A stretch of DNA of 64,000 bases from Sphingobacteriaceae bacterium. GTDB lineage: Bacteria; Bacteroidota; Bacteroidia; Sphingobacteriales; Sphingobacteriaceae. Location of the stretch: positions 124,001 through 188,000 of the forward strand of contig JAGIAD010000006.1 of the NCBI GenBank assembly GCA_017745075.1, given 5' to 3'. Below are positions 1 to 9,802 of the stretch, in pieces; position 1 is the first letter of the stretch; every line of letters begins with the position of its first letter. The position numbers were made by a program, and so were the translations under genes. Under the pieces are notes generated by a model that did no database searches, had not been told where the DNA came from, and saw only the letters and a list, made by a program, of their open reading frames with translations.

Positions 1-1294
1 CCGATCTGTAATTTTCAATCATCACTACCATAGGTCCCTGATCTATCCCTAAATATCTTTTTGGATACCAGTTGTCGGTTTCGGAGAAGGCATCATAAAA
101 ACCATACTTGCCCCAAACTTTATCGCCTAAATCTTCGTAAAGATGCCTGATTACCTTCATCGATTCTTTCGGGGTATAAGGAATAGAAGAAATGGCTGCG
201 GTTGGAGAGATCACACCGTAATCTTCCTGGAGGCTATGGGCTGCATAGCCTTTTACAGAGTAACTGGCTGTTAAACCCCAGTTATTTTCGCCATAACCTT
301 TAAATTTTTTGGGGTTGGCTACACAATAATCATGTATGGCTAATGTTTGGTTTACATTATTTTCCCAGTAATCGGCATAGCGGTCTTTTAATCCCTTAGG
401 ATTTAAACCTAAATATGAATAATGAGCCCAGAATAAAGGACCTACAGAATTTTTTGCACCCTGGTAATCCAATGGGATATGATGCCCATAAAGATCGAAA
501 TCTGCTTTAATTTTTCCGTCTCTGGCCCAGCCTTCATGATAAACCTCGGCCGGTACAGTGTGGGTAGGGGAGGAAGCGGCCATAACATACATAATTAAAC
601 ATTCGTTATAACCTTTAACCGGAAAGTTCATTTCCCAGTTATACTCCGGCGACCAATGCCAGTACAATACATTTTTTCCGTTGCGGTACCAGTTAAAATC
701 TATTCCTTTCCAAAGTTCATCTGCTTTTTTGGCCAAAGCTTTTTCAGCTTCAGTTCCATTTTTATAATATTCGTTAATGCAGATTAATGCCTGTGCAACA
801 AAAGAGGTTTCTACAAGATCGCCTCCGTTATCTTTCCGCCCAAAAGGACGTACTTTTCCGGTTTCCCCATTTATCCAGTGCGGCCATGCACCATGAAAGC
901 GATCAGCTTTGGATAGGAAATCCAATATTTTATTCAACCGGTCTAAACCTTCTTTTTTGGTCACATAGTTTCTGTCAATCCCACTTAAAATTGCCATTAA
1001 GCCAAAGCCCGTTGCCCCTGTAGCTACCGTATTTTTATCATTTTCGGGGTATATGTTATCTACATGGAAACGCTCCCTGCCCGCACCTGATGTGGGTTCG
1101 GCACCATCCCAAAAATATTGGAAGGTCTGTTTTTGAACAAGATCCAATAATTCGATATCGGAAAGATTTTTTTTGATGGAAAGGTTGGGATCGTAATTCG
1201 AGCTTTTGCTTTTTACACAAGAAGCAAAAAGTAAAACCGGGCACAGGATCACGATTAGTAAATGCGTAATTTTATTAAGGACAATTTTTTGCAT
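1..1294 (-). CDS. Glucoamylase-like lipoprotein (GH144-type glucanase), 3' end outside window
   Basis: The minus-strand frame is open from an ATG at 1294 to the window edge, about 431 codons. It opens with a lipoprotein signal (LLFASC, Cys26). Near the N-terminus is LVQKQTFQYFWDGAEP, in the middle RFHGAWPHWINGETGK followed by DNGGDLVETSF, and at the cut end YLGIDQGPMVVMIENYR. These are hallmarks of the glucoamylase-like domain (Pfam PF10091), which includes GH144 endo-beta-1,2-glucanases. The last motif normally lies near the C-terminus, so only some 20-30 residues are missing. It follows susD by 59 bases and is probably the surface or periplasmic hydrolase of this locus. The substrate is inferred from family only. 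Confidence 0.88.
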   Translation of the reverse strand, partial: MQKIVLNKITHLLIVILCPVLLFASCVKSKSSNYDPNLSIKKNLSDIELLDLVQKQTFQYFWDGAEPTSGAGRERFHVDNIYPENDKNTVATGATGFGLMAILSGIDRNYVTKKEGLDRLNKILDFLSKADRFHGAWPHWINGETGKVRPFGRKDNGGDLVETSFVAQALICINEYYKNGTEAEKALAKKADELWKGIDFNWYRNGKNVLYWHWSPEYNWEMNFPVKGYNECLIMYVMAASSPTHTVPAEVYHEGWARDGKIKADFDLYGHHIPLDYQGAKNSVGPLFWAHYSYLGLNPKGLKDRYADYWENNVNQTLAIHDYCVANPKKFKGYGENNWGLTASYSVKGYAAHSLQEDYGVISPTAAISSIPYTPKESMKVIRHLYEDLGDKVWGKYGFYDAFSETDNWYPKRYLGIDQGPMVVMIENYRS

Positions 1295-1353
1295 AGGATT
1301 AAATAGAGGAAAGGTTGCCGGCGATGACCGACAACCTTATTAATTGATATAAT

Positions 1354-2826
1354 TTAATAACCGGGGTTTTGTTTTAACAGGTTACCGCTTAGCTCAATCT
1401 CATTTTGAGGAATTGGCCAAACTTCATTTTTGTTGGCTTTCCAGCCCTTAATACCAAAAACAGCTAAACCTCTGCCTTGACGGATAACGTCGAAATACCG
1501 GTCATTTTCCATTGCGAGTTCTACTTGCCTTTCTTTCCAGATCGCATTGCGTAATTCGGTTTTATCTGTAGTGGTAACATCAGGCAGGATGTTGTTATTT
1601 CCTCCTCTGGCGCGTTTACGTACGCGGTTTAGTGAAGTTAATGCCTGCGACGGAATGTTCTGCTCATTGGCTGCCTCTGCATTCATCAGAAGGATATCAG
1701 CAAATCTTAACACCCTGAAATTTTGTTGTGCACCTTCATTAAATCCAGATACACGCATGGCAAAAGGTACATAAGATTTTTGATTATACCTCTCGTTTGG
1801 AACGGTAGTAGGAACTAAGTCGCCCTGAGGGGTAGTTTCGCCCTTAAACAATATGGTTGCATCTTTACGTGGGTCTCCTGCTTCAAAAGCATTGGCTAGT
1901 ACTTCTGATGGCGTATTAAAACCCCAGCCCATAATTCCGGCTACACCCTGAACTTGGCTGTATTGCGAATTGGATGCATCGGGATTACCAGGAATCAGCT
2001 CTGCCTGTACTTCAAATAACGATTCGATGTTATTTTCGTTCTGGGTTCTGAAACCTTTTTCAAAATCAGGAAAAAGATCGTAACCCATTGTCATTACCTG
2101 GTTGGTCAGTGCAAGTACATCGGCCCATTTGCCCTGATACATGGCAACTTTGGCATGTAAACCAATTGCTGCGCCCTTTGTTGCCCTGCCCAAATCGGCC
2201 GCACCGTACGATTGTGGCAAAACTGCAGCCGCTTCATTTAAGTCTTTTTCGATTTGAGCATAAACTGTGGCTTTATCCGATTGTGGTAGGTTATATTCAC
2301 TATTGTCTTTAGGAACGTGTAACCTTAATACCACATTGCCATAGGCACGCACCAACCTGAAGTAAGAATACGCCCTTACAAATTTTGCTTCAGCCAGGTA
2401 CCTGTTTTTTAACGATTCGTCCATACTGATATTTGGAATGTTATCAAGAACCTGGTTGCAAAGGTTTATGTTCTGGTATTGACCGGTCCAAAAATCCTGT
2501 AGCGAGCCATGGGTAGCTGTTACTGTAAACTGATCGTAAAGGTTAAAGAAGGTAGCATCAGTAGGTGTACTTCCTTTATCGGCCTCGTCTGATCCGGTAC
2601 TTTCTATGACGATTGCGTTAAAAGCAACATTATTCCAGCTTCTTAAGTTGGCATAAATGGCATTTACACCTTTTAAGGCATCTTCAGGAGTTTTCCAGAA
2701 GGTTACTGATGGCTGCTGAGCCTGAGGCGGAACATTTAGAAAATCTTTTTTGCATGATGCGGTAAAAAGTACTGCACTAAATGCAGCTGCAGCAAAAAAT
2801 GACTGTGTATTTATATATTTTTTCAT
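1354..2826 (-). CDS. SusD/RagB family glycan-binding lipoprotein
   Basis: This 490-residue protein has a lipoprotein signal ending LFTASC (Cys25), then the SusD N-terminal pattern (KDFLNVPPQAQ, FWKTPEDALKGVNAIYANL). The C-terminal half has the SusD/RagB features: LRFADILLMNAEAANE, LNRVRKRARGG and KERQVELAMENDRYFDVIRQG. SusD proteins are surface lipoproteins that cap a SusC transporter and bind the glycan. It lies 10 bases after susC and is surely co-transcribed with it. The glycan cannot be read from the sequence; the neighbouring glucoamylase-like enzyme suggests a glucan. Confidence 0.96.
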   Translation of the reverse strand: MKKYINTQSFFAAAAFSAVLFTASCKKDFLNVPPQAQQPSVTFWKTPEDALKGVNAIYANLRSWNNVAFNAIVIESTGSDEADKGSTPTDATFFNLYDQFTVTATHGSLQDFWTGQYQNINLCNQVLDNIPNISMDESLKNRYLAEAKFVRAYSYFRLVRAYGNVVLRLHVPKDNSEYNLPQSDKATVYAQIEKDLNEAAAVLPQSYGAADLGRATKGAAIGLHAKVAMYQGKWADVLALTNQVMTMGYDLFPDFEKGFRTQNENNIESLFEVQAELIPGNPDASNSQYSQVQGVAGIMGWGFNTPSEVLANAFEAGDPRKDATILFKGETTPQGDLVPTTVPNERYNQKSYVPFAMRVSGFNEGAQQNFRVLRFADILLMNAEAANEQNIPSQALTSLNRVRKRARGGNNNILPDVTTTDKTELRNAIWKERQVELAMENDRYFDVIRQGRGLAVFGIKGWKANKNEVWPIPQNEIELSGNLLKQNPGY

Positions 2827-2836
2827 TTTAAGTCGA

Positions 2837-5800
2837 TTAGAAAGTTACGTTAACCCCAAAGTTGTAGGTAGCAAACAAGGGATATACATTGGTATCGATT
2901 CCCGCGTTTGTTGGTGTTCCACCTACCTCTGGACTAAATCCTTTATATCCAAAAATGTTAATTGCATTTTGTGCGTTTAAGAATACCCTTAAACGTTGCA
3001 TTTTCCATTTATTAACAATTGAAGCTGGTAAGCTGTAACCCAATTGAATATTCCTTAACCTGATATAATCGCCTTTTTCTACGTAAAACGAGTTTGGAGC
3101 ATTATTTAAGCCCCCTGCTAAATCTGCAGAAGGGTAGGTGTTCGAAGTACCTGGGCCGGTCCAACGGTGATCAAAGAAATCTTTGGTGTAGTTTTCGTTA
3201 CCAAATCTGCTGCTTAGGTTTGCATTAAATACACTTACATCTGCAACACCTTGGATATCAAGTGTTAAATCGAAGTTTTTGTAGGCAAAGTTTGTATTTA
3301 AACCATAGGTGAATTTAGGGTTTGGATTACCCAGAACCACTCTGTCCCGTAAATCGATTGCTCCATCACCGTTGATGTCTGCATACTTGAAGTCGCCCTT
3401 TTTAAATCCAGGCCAGGCTGCAGCTTCTGCATCTGTTTGGAATATGCCAACAACCTGGTAGCCATAAAATTCTCCAATAGGCCTGTTATTAACCGTCCTT
3501 GTAGAAAGATATCCACTGGTTAAACCGGCACCACCTTTATAAATAGGGTTCGCTCCTGAGGTAACGTTTAATACTTTGTTATTGTTGATTCCTAAGTTTC
3601 CACTAATCGAATAAGTTAATCCCCCCGACGTTTTATCTGTCCAGGTAGCTAAAAATTCGAAGCCTCGGTTTTGGATATCTGCCTGATTTGCAATGATAGA
3701 ACTATTTACGGTTCCCAAGCTTCCTAAAACCGGGATATCAAATATTGCCTGTTCAGTTTTTCTGTTATAATAATCTAATTCAATATTTAATCTGTTTTTT
3801 AAGAAACCCATTTCCAATCCAATATCAGTTCCTGCACTTCTTTCCCAAAATAATGTTGGTGGTACAATGGTTCTAATGCTTGCGCCGGTATATGGAATTC
3901 CTCCAAATATGGCTATTAATGCTGCTGTTTGATCAACAGTTTGGGTTGAAGGGTTAAATGGAACCCCAGCATTACCTACTTTACCCCAGCTTCCCCTTAA
4001 TTTTAAATTGCTAAAGATATTCTGGTTTTTCATGAATTCTTCGTTGCTGATTACCCAGCCAGCTCCTATTGATGGGAAATTTCCCCAAACATTGTCAGAA
4101 CCAAAAAATTGAGAAGCACCGTCTCTTCTTATGGAAGCATTTAATAAATATTTGTTTTTGTAACTATAATTAACCCTGGCAAAGTATGACGAAAACGTAC
4201 TCAACTCGCCTTTATCAATAATACTTCTGCTAGCAGCGTCACCCAGTGCTAAATATAAATCGCCTTCACTGCTGTATGGAACATTTTGCGCATCGGCATT
4301 TATGGTGTACATTTTATTTCGCTGAGCAGTTTGACCTGCCAAAACTGTTAGGCTATGGTCGTCCCATTTTTTATCAAAGGTTAAGGTGTTCTCAACCAGC
4401 CAGTTTCTGTTTTCAATGCGGTCTATATCAAGTTTACTTACAGTACTGAGCTGAGTATTGGTAGCTTTATATTTTGGCACATAACCTCTAACTTCTTCCT
4501 GTCCAAAATCTCCACCTATACTGGTTTTGAAAGTGAAATTCTTAAGGAATTTTAATTCAGCATATACATTACCATTGATTTTATACTTAGTTGTATTCTG
4601 ATTAAAGAAATCCAAAGTAGCCTGTGGGTTCATGTTGCTTCCATTTCCAAGATTAAAAGCATTTGGATCACCATAACTACCATCTGCATTAAAAACAGGT
4701 ACAACTGGCGATGCAGCATACATGGCTCTGAAGATGGTAGATGGCGCATCTTTTGATTTACTGTATGTACCGGCAACGTTATAACCAATTTTTAGAGGTT
4801 CAAAAATCTGATAATCGTTAGCCAACCTTACTGTGTAGCGTTTGTAGTTATTGTTTTTTACGAGACCATCCTGATCAAGGTAACCTAATGAGAAATTATA
4901 GGTAGATTTTTCAGTTCCACCGCTAATAGATAACTGATGGTTGTTAACCATAGCAGTTCTCAGCACCTGATCGTACCAATTAGTTCCTTCACCTAAATTG
5001 GTGTTTGCGAATAATGGTGCTACTGGAGGGGTCCGAAGAGCATAAGCTTCATTTACCAGGGTGGCATATTCACTGGCATTTGCCATTTCTACCTGGTTGG
5101 TTACTTTTTGAATACCAACAGATCCGTTATAATTAATCACAGCAGTTCCTTTTTTACCTTTGACCGTAGTTACCAAAACAACGCCGTTTGCAGCACGGAT
5201 ACCGTAAATTGATTGTGATGACGCATCCTTTAAGATACTGATATTGGCAATATCTGCCGGATTCAGGAAGTTAATGTCATCATACCATACACCGTCTACT
5301 ACATATAGTGGTCCGGTTTTTCCATAAATGGTGCTTGTACCACGAATGGTAATTTGAGGTGATGAACCAGGTGACCCATTATTGGTAATAGATACACCTG
5401 CAACTTTACCTTGCAATGCACTTACCGGGTTAACCGACGCCTGTTTGGATATATCTTCGCCTTTTACGGTTCCAACAGATCCGGTAACATCAATTTTTCT
5501 TTGCGTACCATAACCTACCACCACAACCTGCTCTAATTGTTGTGTTGATGGTGCCAGTGATACGTTAATAGTTGTTTGATTGTTTACAGCTTGTTCTTGT
5601 GCTGTGTAGCCTACAAAGTTAAATACTAAGGTGGCGTTCGCCGGCACACTAAGTGAGTAGCTGCCGTTTACATCTGTTTGGGTGCCACCTTGAGTGCCCT
5701 TGATTAAGATAGATACGCCTGGTAATGGGGTTTTGTCACCACCATCAATTACCTTACCTTTTACGGTAATGTTTTGCGCTAATGCTACGTTAATTGTAAG

Positions 5801-5848
5801 CAAACAAAATGCAGCGAGAACAGAAATTCTTGTAAAGATTCTTTTCAT
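2837..5848 (-). CDS. SusC/RagA family TonB-linked outer-membrane transporter
   Basis: The 1003-residue protein begins with a signal peptide (cleavage after about Ala24). A carboxypeptidase-regulatory-like beta domain follows (ITVKGKVIDGGDKTPLPGVS), then a TonB box/plug region (VVVVGYGTQRKIDVTGSV, IRGTSTIYGKTGPLYVVDG, YGIRAANGVVLVTT), and then a 22-strand-type barrel ending in aromatic residues (NFGVNVTF). It imports oligosaccharides across the outer membrane using TonB energy. Length and domain order are normal. It is the first gene of the susC-susD-glucanase unit, and a 376-base gap with a terminator separates it from the regulator upstream. Confidence 0.97.
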   Translation of the reverse strand: MKRIFTRISVLAAFCLLTINVALAQNITVKGKVIDGGDKTPLPGVSILIKGTQGGTQTDVNGSYSLSVPANATLVFNFVGYTAQEQAVNNQTTINVSLAPSTQQLEQVVVVGYGTQRKIDVTGSVGTVKGEDISKQASVNPVSALQGKVAGVSITNNGSPGSSPQITIRGTSTIYGKTGPLYVVDGVWYDDINFLNPADIANISILKDASSQSIYGIRAANGVVLVTTVKGKKGTAVINYNGSVGIQKVTNQVEMANASEYATLVNEAYALRTPPVAPLFANTNLGEGTNWYDQVLRTAMVNNHQLSISGGTEKSTYNFSLGYLDQDGLVKNNNYKRYTVRLANDYQIFEPLKIGYNVAGTYSKSKDAPSTIFRAMYAASPVVPVFNADGSYGDPNAFNLGNGSNMNPQATLDFFNQNTTKYKINGNVYAELKFLKNFTFKTSIGGDFGQEEVRGYVPKYKATNTQLSTVSKLDIDRIENRNWLVENTLTFDKKWDDHSLTVLAGQTAQRNKMYTINADAQNVPYSSEGDLYLALGDAASRSIIDKGELSTFSSYFARVNYSYKNKYLLNASIRRDGASQFFGSDNVWGNFPSIGAGWVISNEEFMKNQNIFSNLKLRGSWGKVGNAGVPFNPSTQTVDQTAALIAIFGGIPYTGASIRTIVPPTLFWERSAGTDIGLEMGFLKNRLNIELDYYNRKTEQAIFDIPVLGSLGTVNSSIIANQADIQNRGFEFLATWTDKTSGGLTYSISGNLGINNNKVLNVTSGANPIYKGGAGLTSGYLSTRTVNNRPIGEFYGYQVVGIFQTDAEAAAWPGFKKGDFKYADINGDGAIDLRDRVVLGNPNPKFTYGLNTNFAYKNFDLTLDIQGVADVSVFNANLSSRFGNENYTKDFFDHRWTGPGTSNTYPSADLAGGLNNAPNSFYVEKGDYIRLRNIQLGYSLPASIVNKWKMQRLRVFLNAQNAINIFGYKGFSPEVGGTPTNAGIDTNVYPLFATYNFGVNVTF

Positions 5849-6038
5849 GCTTTATTATAAAATTTAGTTTAATTGTTATGTTAAAATTGAGGTTGTTTTT
5901 GTTGATGTGCAAGTGTTTTTACCTCAACATTATTACATCAAGTTGGCTTGCAATGTTTCACTTTAAGATAAACTGAATGCGATTTCGGGTCAAAAACGCA
6001 GTTTTTACAGATCTTAACAAAACTTTAACATATACATA

Positions 6039-6055
6039 AGTGTACAAAGCACACT
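6039..6055. promoter_or_regulatory. Short inverted repeat upstream of susC, possible operator
   Basis: AGTGT at 6039-6043 and ACACT at 6051-6055 are perfect inverted arms around a 7-base spacer, about 190 bases before the susC start. The size suits a dimeric HTH regulator such as the adjacent LuxR-type protein. The arms are only 5 bases long, so chance occurrence is quite possible. Confidence 0.25.
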
Positions 6056-6152
6056 AAGTTTTTTGTGGGGTGCGAAAATCGTTTATGAGAGGTAATGATG
6101 TAGTGTCAGGTCTATGATTTAGACAAAAAAACATAGAAAAACCTGATTTTAT

Positions 6153-6189
6153 AAAAAAGCAGCCTGTTATTTTATAACGGTTTATTGCT
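6153..6189 (-). terminator. Intrinsic terminator after the PUL regulator
   Basis: Read on the minus strand, AGCA...CCGTTAT-AAA-ATAAC-AGG...TGCT forms a hairpin (GTTAT and ATAAC arms at 6166-6178, outer AGCA/TGCT) followed directly by six T. It lies 36 bases past the regulator stop codon, so the regulator and susC should be separate transcripts. Confidence 0.7.
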
Positions 6190-6224
6190 CTAAAAAAGGG
6201 AATATTGGCTTAAGAAAAAACAGG

Positions 6225-9104
6225 TTAAAGCTCCATCAAAAATTCGGTTAAATTCTTGTCATGCGGCACTTCAAGTTTTTTACGCAGGCGGTATCTGCGG
6301 ATTTCTACGCCCCTTAAAGTAATGTTAAGTAACGACGACATTTCTTTACTGCTCATGTTCATCCTCAAATAGGCACATAACTTTAAATCGTTGGGAACAA
6401 GATCGGGATGCTGTGCTTTTAGCCTTTTGAAGAAGCTTTCGTGCGCTTCGTTAAAGCTGTTTTCGAACAGGTGCCAGTCACGCTCGTCGTTCATGCCATC
6501 ATTAATTACTTTTTGGATTTTTCGGGTCTGATCATCGGAAAGCTTTTTGCCATTTTCATCTTTCAGTTTAGAAATTTCGTCGCTGAGTTTTTGAAGCAGC
6601 TCATTTTTATAAACCAGTGTCATGGCAGAATTGGCCAGTTCCCTGTTTTTGGAAGCCAGTTCTGCCTGTAATTTCTCCGTTTGCAGTTTAATGATCTGTT
6701 TTTCGTTAGCTTCGGCTTCCTGTTTTAATATCTCCTCCTGCTCAGCCTGTAAACGGTCGCTTATCTTCTGACTATCCCTTTTAAGTTTTCTTTCGTAAAT
6801 TTTCTTTCCAAGGATCAATACCACAACAAATAGAAGTGTGTAGAAAAATATAGCCCAGTTATTGAGGTACCATGGCCGCAAAATGATAAACGTGTAAACT
6901 GCTTCCTCGCTTATTGTACTGTCGTCGATTTTGGCTCTTACTTTAAATACATAGCTACCGGGACTTAAATTGGTAAAATCTTTCTCTGTGGCATAACTCC
7001 AATCAGACCATGTTTTAGAATATCCATCTAAATAAAACTGGTATTTTACCTTTGCCTGGCGGTAGTAGGGCAGCGCATAAGAAATCCGGATGTTATTGCG
7101 GCTGTTCGGGATTTCTGTTGCATCATTAAGATTGCCTGTTTCGCTGATGAGCGAAAATTTATCGGTAATATCTTCAACACGTCTGATTAAGACAGAAGGC
7201 AGTTTGCGTTTTTCCTGACTGCGCTGTGCAGTGGGGTTGTAGATCACAAAACCGTCATCAACACTGATCAGATAAATGGAATTGCTGATACGGCTGATAT
7301 TTTCATAATATTGAACCATCCGGCCATCTAGCATGCTGAACTGGTTCGAATCGATTTCTACCTTTCCAGGCTCACTAAAGTTAACCAGGGCCGTTTTACC
7401 GTGATTGATAAACCAATACTTTTTACCCCCTGCACTAATGATTTTATTCGACGATTGGAAAGAACCGAGCTCCTTGTTCAGCGCTTCGTATTTGGTGAAT
7501 TTATCGCTTAACTCATCGTAAGTGTAAAAACCGGCATCTGAAGAAAATACGATCTTATTTTCCAGATTGAAAATATTGATGTTATAATTGCCCGGCAAAC
7601 CGTTCTTTTCATCGAAATATTTTGTGCTGATTACACTATTATAATTGGGGCTTAAATTTAGTTTGTATAAACCTTTATAGGCATGAGCGACCCAAATATC
7701 GCCTTTATTATCCTGCTCTACATATCTGGATGGCGCATCAAATCCTGAGATTTTTGTCTCAAATCTTAAGCCATGGGGCTGAGATTCGGTAAAAAGCGAT
7801 AGTCCGGTATAGGTACCCTGAATCAGGTAATTGGGATTGGAATTCAACTTTTTGATCGTCCAGCCTCCCGAAGTTCTCGATAGCCATTCTATCTGATTAC
7901 CATTTACTTTAAAAGTACCGCTATTGTGTCCACAGATTAACTCATTGTCAATAATGGTCAGTTCCCATACCTGTCCCTGCGAATTGGGGATCAACCTAAA
8001 GTTAAAAGGCAAAAGATGGTCGGGCGACCATTCGCTATAAAACAAACCCTGATTGGTGCCAAGATAAATCTTGTTATTAAAAATAATGCTCGAGTAAACG
8101 GTTCCAAATTGTCCGGTTTTATCGAAATAGAAATATAAGGGCGAGTTGAGTTCAATTCGGTCGATGCCGTTATCCAGGCCTGTCCAAAGATTTTGCTCAT
8201 TATCTGCATATAAACTTAAAACCGTGTTGTTCTGTAAGCCGCTCGATTTATTGATTCGTTGTACAACCTTTCCGTTTTCATCAATAATGATCAGGCCGTT
8301 AAGAATAGTGCCATAAGCGAAATATTTGCCTAATAAACTTACCCCGTTATTAAGCTGATAGGTTTTTAAATAACTGTTGGCAGGGGTATTTAAAGGACTG
8401 AAGTCTTTTCCGTCATAAATGAACAAGCCCTGTTTGCTGGTGCCAATAATCAGTCCGCTATTTTTATAGGGCAGGATAGAAAGAATTCCTTCTTTACCCA
8501 GTTTCTCACTGTTTGGGATGTGTATCAGTTTGTCGCCTACCAATTCGAACAGGCCCTTTTCGAGCACTTCAACTAAATATCTGTTATTTACCTGATGAAG
8601 AAACAGGAAGGAAGATGGCGATTTAACCACCTCTATCTTATTGTTTTTATAAATGAAAATCTTTGAAAAAGACTGAAAGATTACTCGGTCTTTATCTACA
8701 TATATTTTCCATACTTCATCGTTTATTTTAATACCTTTCGGAAGTAAGTGAGTAAGCGAGTTATAGCTTAACCTGTTGTTTTTTATTGCCCAATAACCAA
8801 ATTCGCCAAAACTTCCGGTGTAAATCTTACCGTTGCTGTCGGTAGCCACTGCCCTTACAATCTGCCTGTTAGGCATCTGGTATTTCTGCCAGTAACGGCC
8901 ATCAAAAGTTAAAAGCCCTTCAGCATTACCAAAGTACATCACACCTTTTTTATCCTTGGCTATGCTCCAGTTCTGGTTTCCGGATGAATAAACAGATTTT
9001 GGATAATTTTCGATATAAGGTACACCAATACTTTTAATTTCTGATGCATAGGTATTTATAACAAAGCAGAATAAGAGTATTGGAAGCCTGAAGTAGTTTA
9101 GCAT
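6225..9104 (-). CDS. Membrane-spanning PUL regulator: propeller repeats, Y_Y_Y domain, coiled coil, LuxR-type HTH
   Basis: I chose the ATG at 9104 (959 residues) because it places a signal/membrane segment (FRLPILLFCFVIN) at the N-terminus; an ATG at 9137 adds 11 residues. About 600 residues of short sensor-propeller repeats follow (for example NQNWSIAKDKKGVMYFGNAEG), then a triple-tyrosine domain (YQFYLDGYSKTWSDWSYAT), a transmembrane helix near 748-767, a coiled coil to about 860, and a C-terminal HTH (LVPNDLKLCAYLRMNMSSKE, ITLRGVEIRRYRLRKKL). No kinase or receiver domain is present, so the sensor in the periplasm appears joined directly to DNA binding. Its place next to susC suggests it controls the locus. 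Confidence 0.9.
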   Translation of the reverse strand: MLNYFRLPILLFCFVINTYASEIKSIGVPYIENYPKSVYSSGNQNWSIAKDKKGVMYFGNAEGLLTFDGRYWQKYQMPNRQIVRAVATDSNGKIYTGSFGEFGYWAIKNNRLSYNSLTHLLPKGIKINDEVWKIYVDKDRVIFQSFSKIFIYKNNKIEVVKSPSSFLFLHQVNNRYLVEVLEKGLFELVGDKLIHIPNSEKLGKEGILSILPYKNSGLIIGTSKQGLFIYDGKDFSPLNTPANSYLKTYQLNNGVSLLGKYFAYGTILNGLIIIDENGKVVQRINKSSGLQNNTVLSLYADNEQNLWTGLDNGIDRIELNSPLYFYFDKTGQFGTVYSSIIFNNKIYLGTNQGLFYSEWSPDHLLPFNFRLIPNSQGQVWELTIIDNELICGHNSGTFKVNGNQIEWLSRTSGGWTIKKLNSNPNYLIQGTYTGLSLFTESQPHGLRFETKISGFDAPSRYVEQDNKGDIWVAHAYKGLYKLNLSPNYNSVISTKYFDEKNGLPGNYNINIFNLENKIVFSSDAGFYTYDELSDKFTKYEALNKELGSFQSSNKIISAGGKKYWFINHGKTALVNFSEPGKVEIDSNQFSMLDGRMVQYYENISRISNSIYLISVDDGFVIYNPTAQRSQEKRKLPSVLIRRVEDITDKFSLISETGNLNDATEIPNSRNNIRISYALPYYRQAKVKYQFYLDGYSKTWSDWSYATEKDFTNLSPGSYVFKVRAKIDDSTISEEAVYTFIILRPWYLNNWAIFFYTLLFVVVLILGKKIYERKLKRDSQKISDRLQAEQEEILKQEAEANEKQIIKLQTEKLQAELASKNRELANSAMTLVYKNELLQKLSDEISKLKDENGKKLSDDQTRKIQKVINDGMNDERDWHLFENSFNEAHESFFKRLKAQHPDLVPNDLKLCAYLRMNMSSKEMSSLLNITLRGVEIRRYRLRKKLEVPHDKNLTEFLMEL

Positions 9105-9233
9105 AAAGTGATATTGGGTAAGCCCATTATTACACAAAGTAAATGAAAAATTGTTTAAATGGCCTAAGAACTTTCCAGAGACCGGTTTATGCGCAAAAAT
9201 TCAGGAATTTAGAAAGAAGTGTTAAATTGAAGT

Positions 9234-9758
9234 TTATTTGTTGTTTTTTGTGATTTTAAAGCCGATTTTTTTGCGATTTTGTTGATTGTCATTTATTTCC
9301 TGCTTTCCAACCAAAAAGTTTAAAGCTTTATAAACATCATTAAACTGTTGATCGAATTTCGTTTCCAATTCGATTAACTTTTGTGTTAAATCTGCATGTG
9401 ACAATGCATATTGTCTGATCAGTACAAATGTTCGCATAATGGCAATGTTAATAGCTATTGCTTTTTTGCTTTTTAACACGCTAGATAACATGGCTACTCC
9501 TTGCTCAGTAAAAGCATATGGCTTTGAAGGGGAGAATTTAGCTGTTGCAGGGAGGTTATCACAAACTGTGATAACCTCTTGCCATTCTGCTTTTGTCAGT
9601 TGAAACATAAAATCTTCCGGAAAACGGTCAACATTTCTGTTAACCGCCTGCTTTAGAATTCTCGTTTCCGTTTCATAGAGTTCAGAAAGATCAAAATCGA
9701 ATAATACATTCAATCCTCTAACCTGATATATCTTGCTTTTTAAAATTTGTATTTCCAT
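9234..9758 (-). CDS. ORF6N domain DNA-binding protein
   Basis: The 174-residue protein has the ORF6N pattern in its first half: KIYQVRGLNVLFDFDLSELY, ETRILKQAVNRNVDRFPEDF, FTEQGVAMLSSVLKS. An alpha-helical tail follows (RTFVLIRQYALSH, LIELETKFDQQFNDVYKALN). ORF6N is related to KilA-N domains of phages and plasmids, but isolated chromosomal copies are common in Bacteroidota. It stands alone, with no phage genes nearby. Its target is unknown; it may be a relic of an old mobile element. Confidence 0.88.
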   Translation of the reverse strand: MEIQILKSKIYQVRGLNVLFDFDLSELYETETRILKQAVNRNVDRFPEDFMFQLTKAEWQEVITVCDNLPATAKFSPSKPYAFTEQGVAMLSSVLKSKKAIAINIAIMRTFVLIRQYALSHADLTQKLIELETKFDQQFNDVYKALNFLVGKQEINDNQQNRKKIGFKITKNNK

Positions 9759-9802
9759 TATTACGAGTGCGTTAAATTAATAATGGAATTTAAGATAATT
9801 TT

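Larger units (their letters stand above)
5849..6224. other. Intergenic gap between PUL regulator and susC
   Basis: This 376-base gap holds the terminator of the regulator transcript at its distal end and should contain the regulated susC promoter. I found no TAnnTTTG element on the minus strand here, which would fit a promoter that depends on an activator. The AT-rich leader just before susC (5849-5900) shows no Shine-Dalgarno sequence. No open frame of interest was seen. Confidence 0.6.

Noticed and set aside
787..1244. Short open frames on both strands in the first 1.3 kb
   Set aside because: They overlap the glucoamylase-like gene, whose frame is open to the window edge and carries clear family motifs.
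6441..6671. 76-residue plus-strand open frame inside the PUL regulator
   Set aside because: Shadow of the coiled-coil region on the opposite strand.
9234..9758. Prophage remnant suggested by the ORF6N gene
   Set aside because: No integrase, attachment site or other phage gene nearby; isolated ORF6N genes are common in this phylum.
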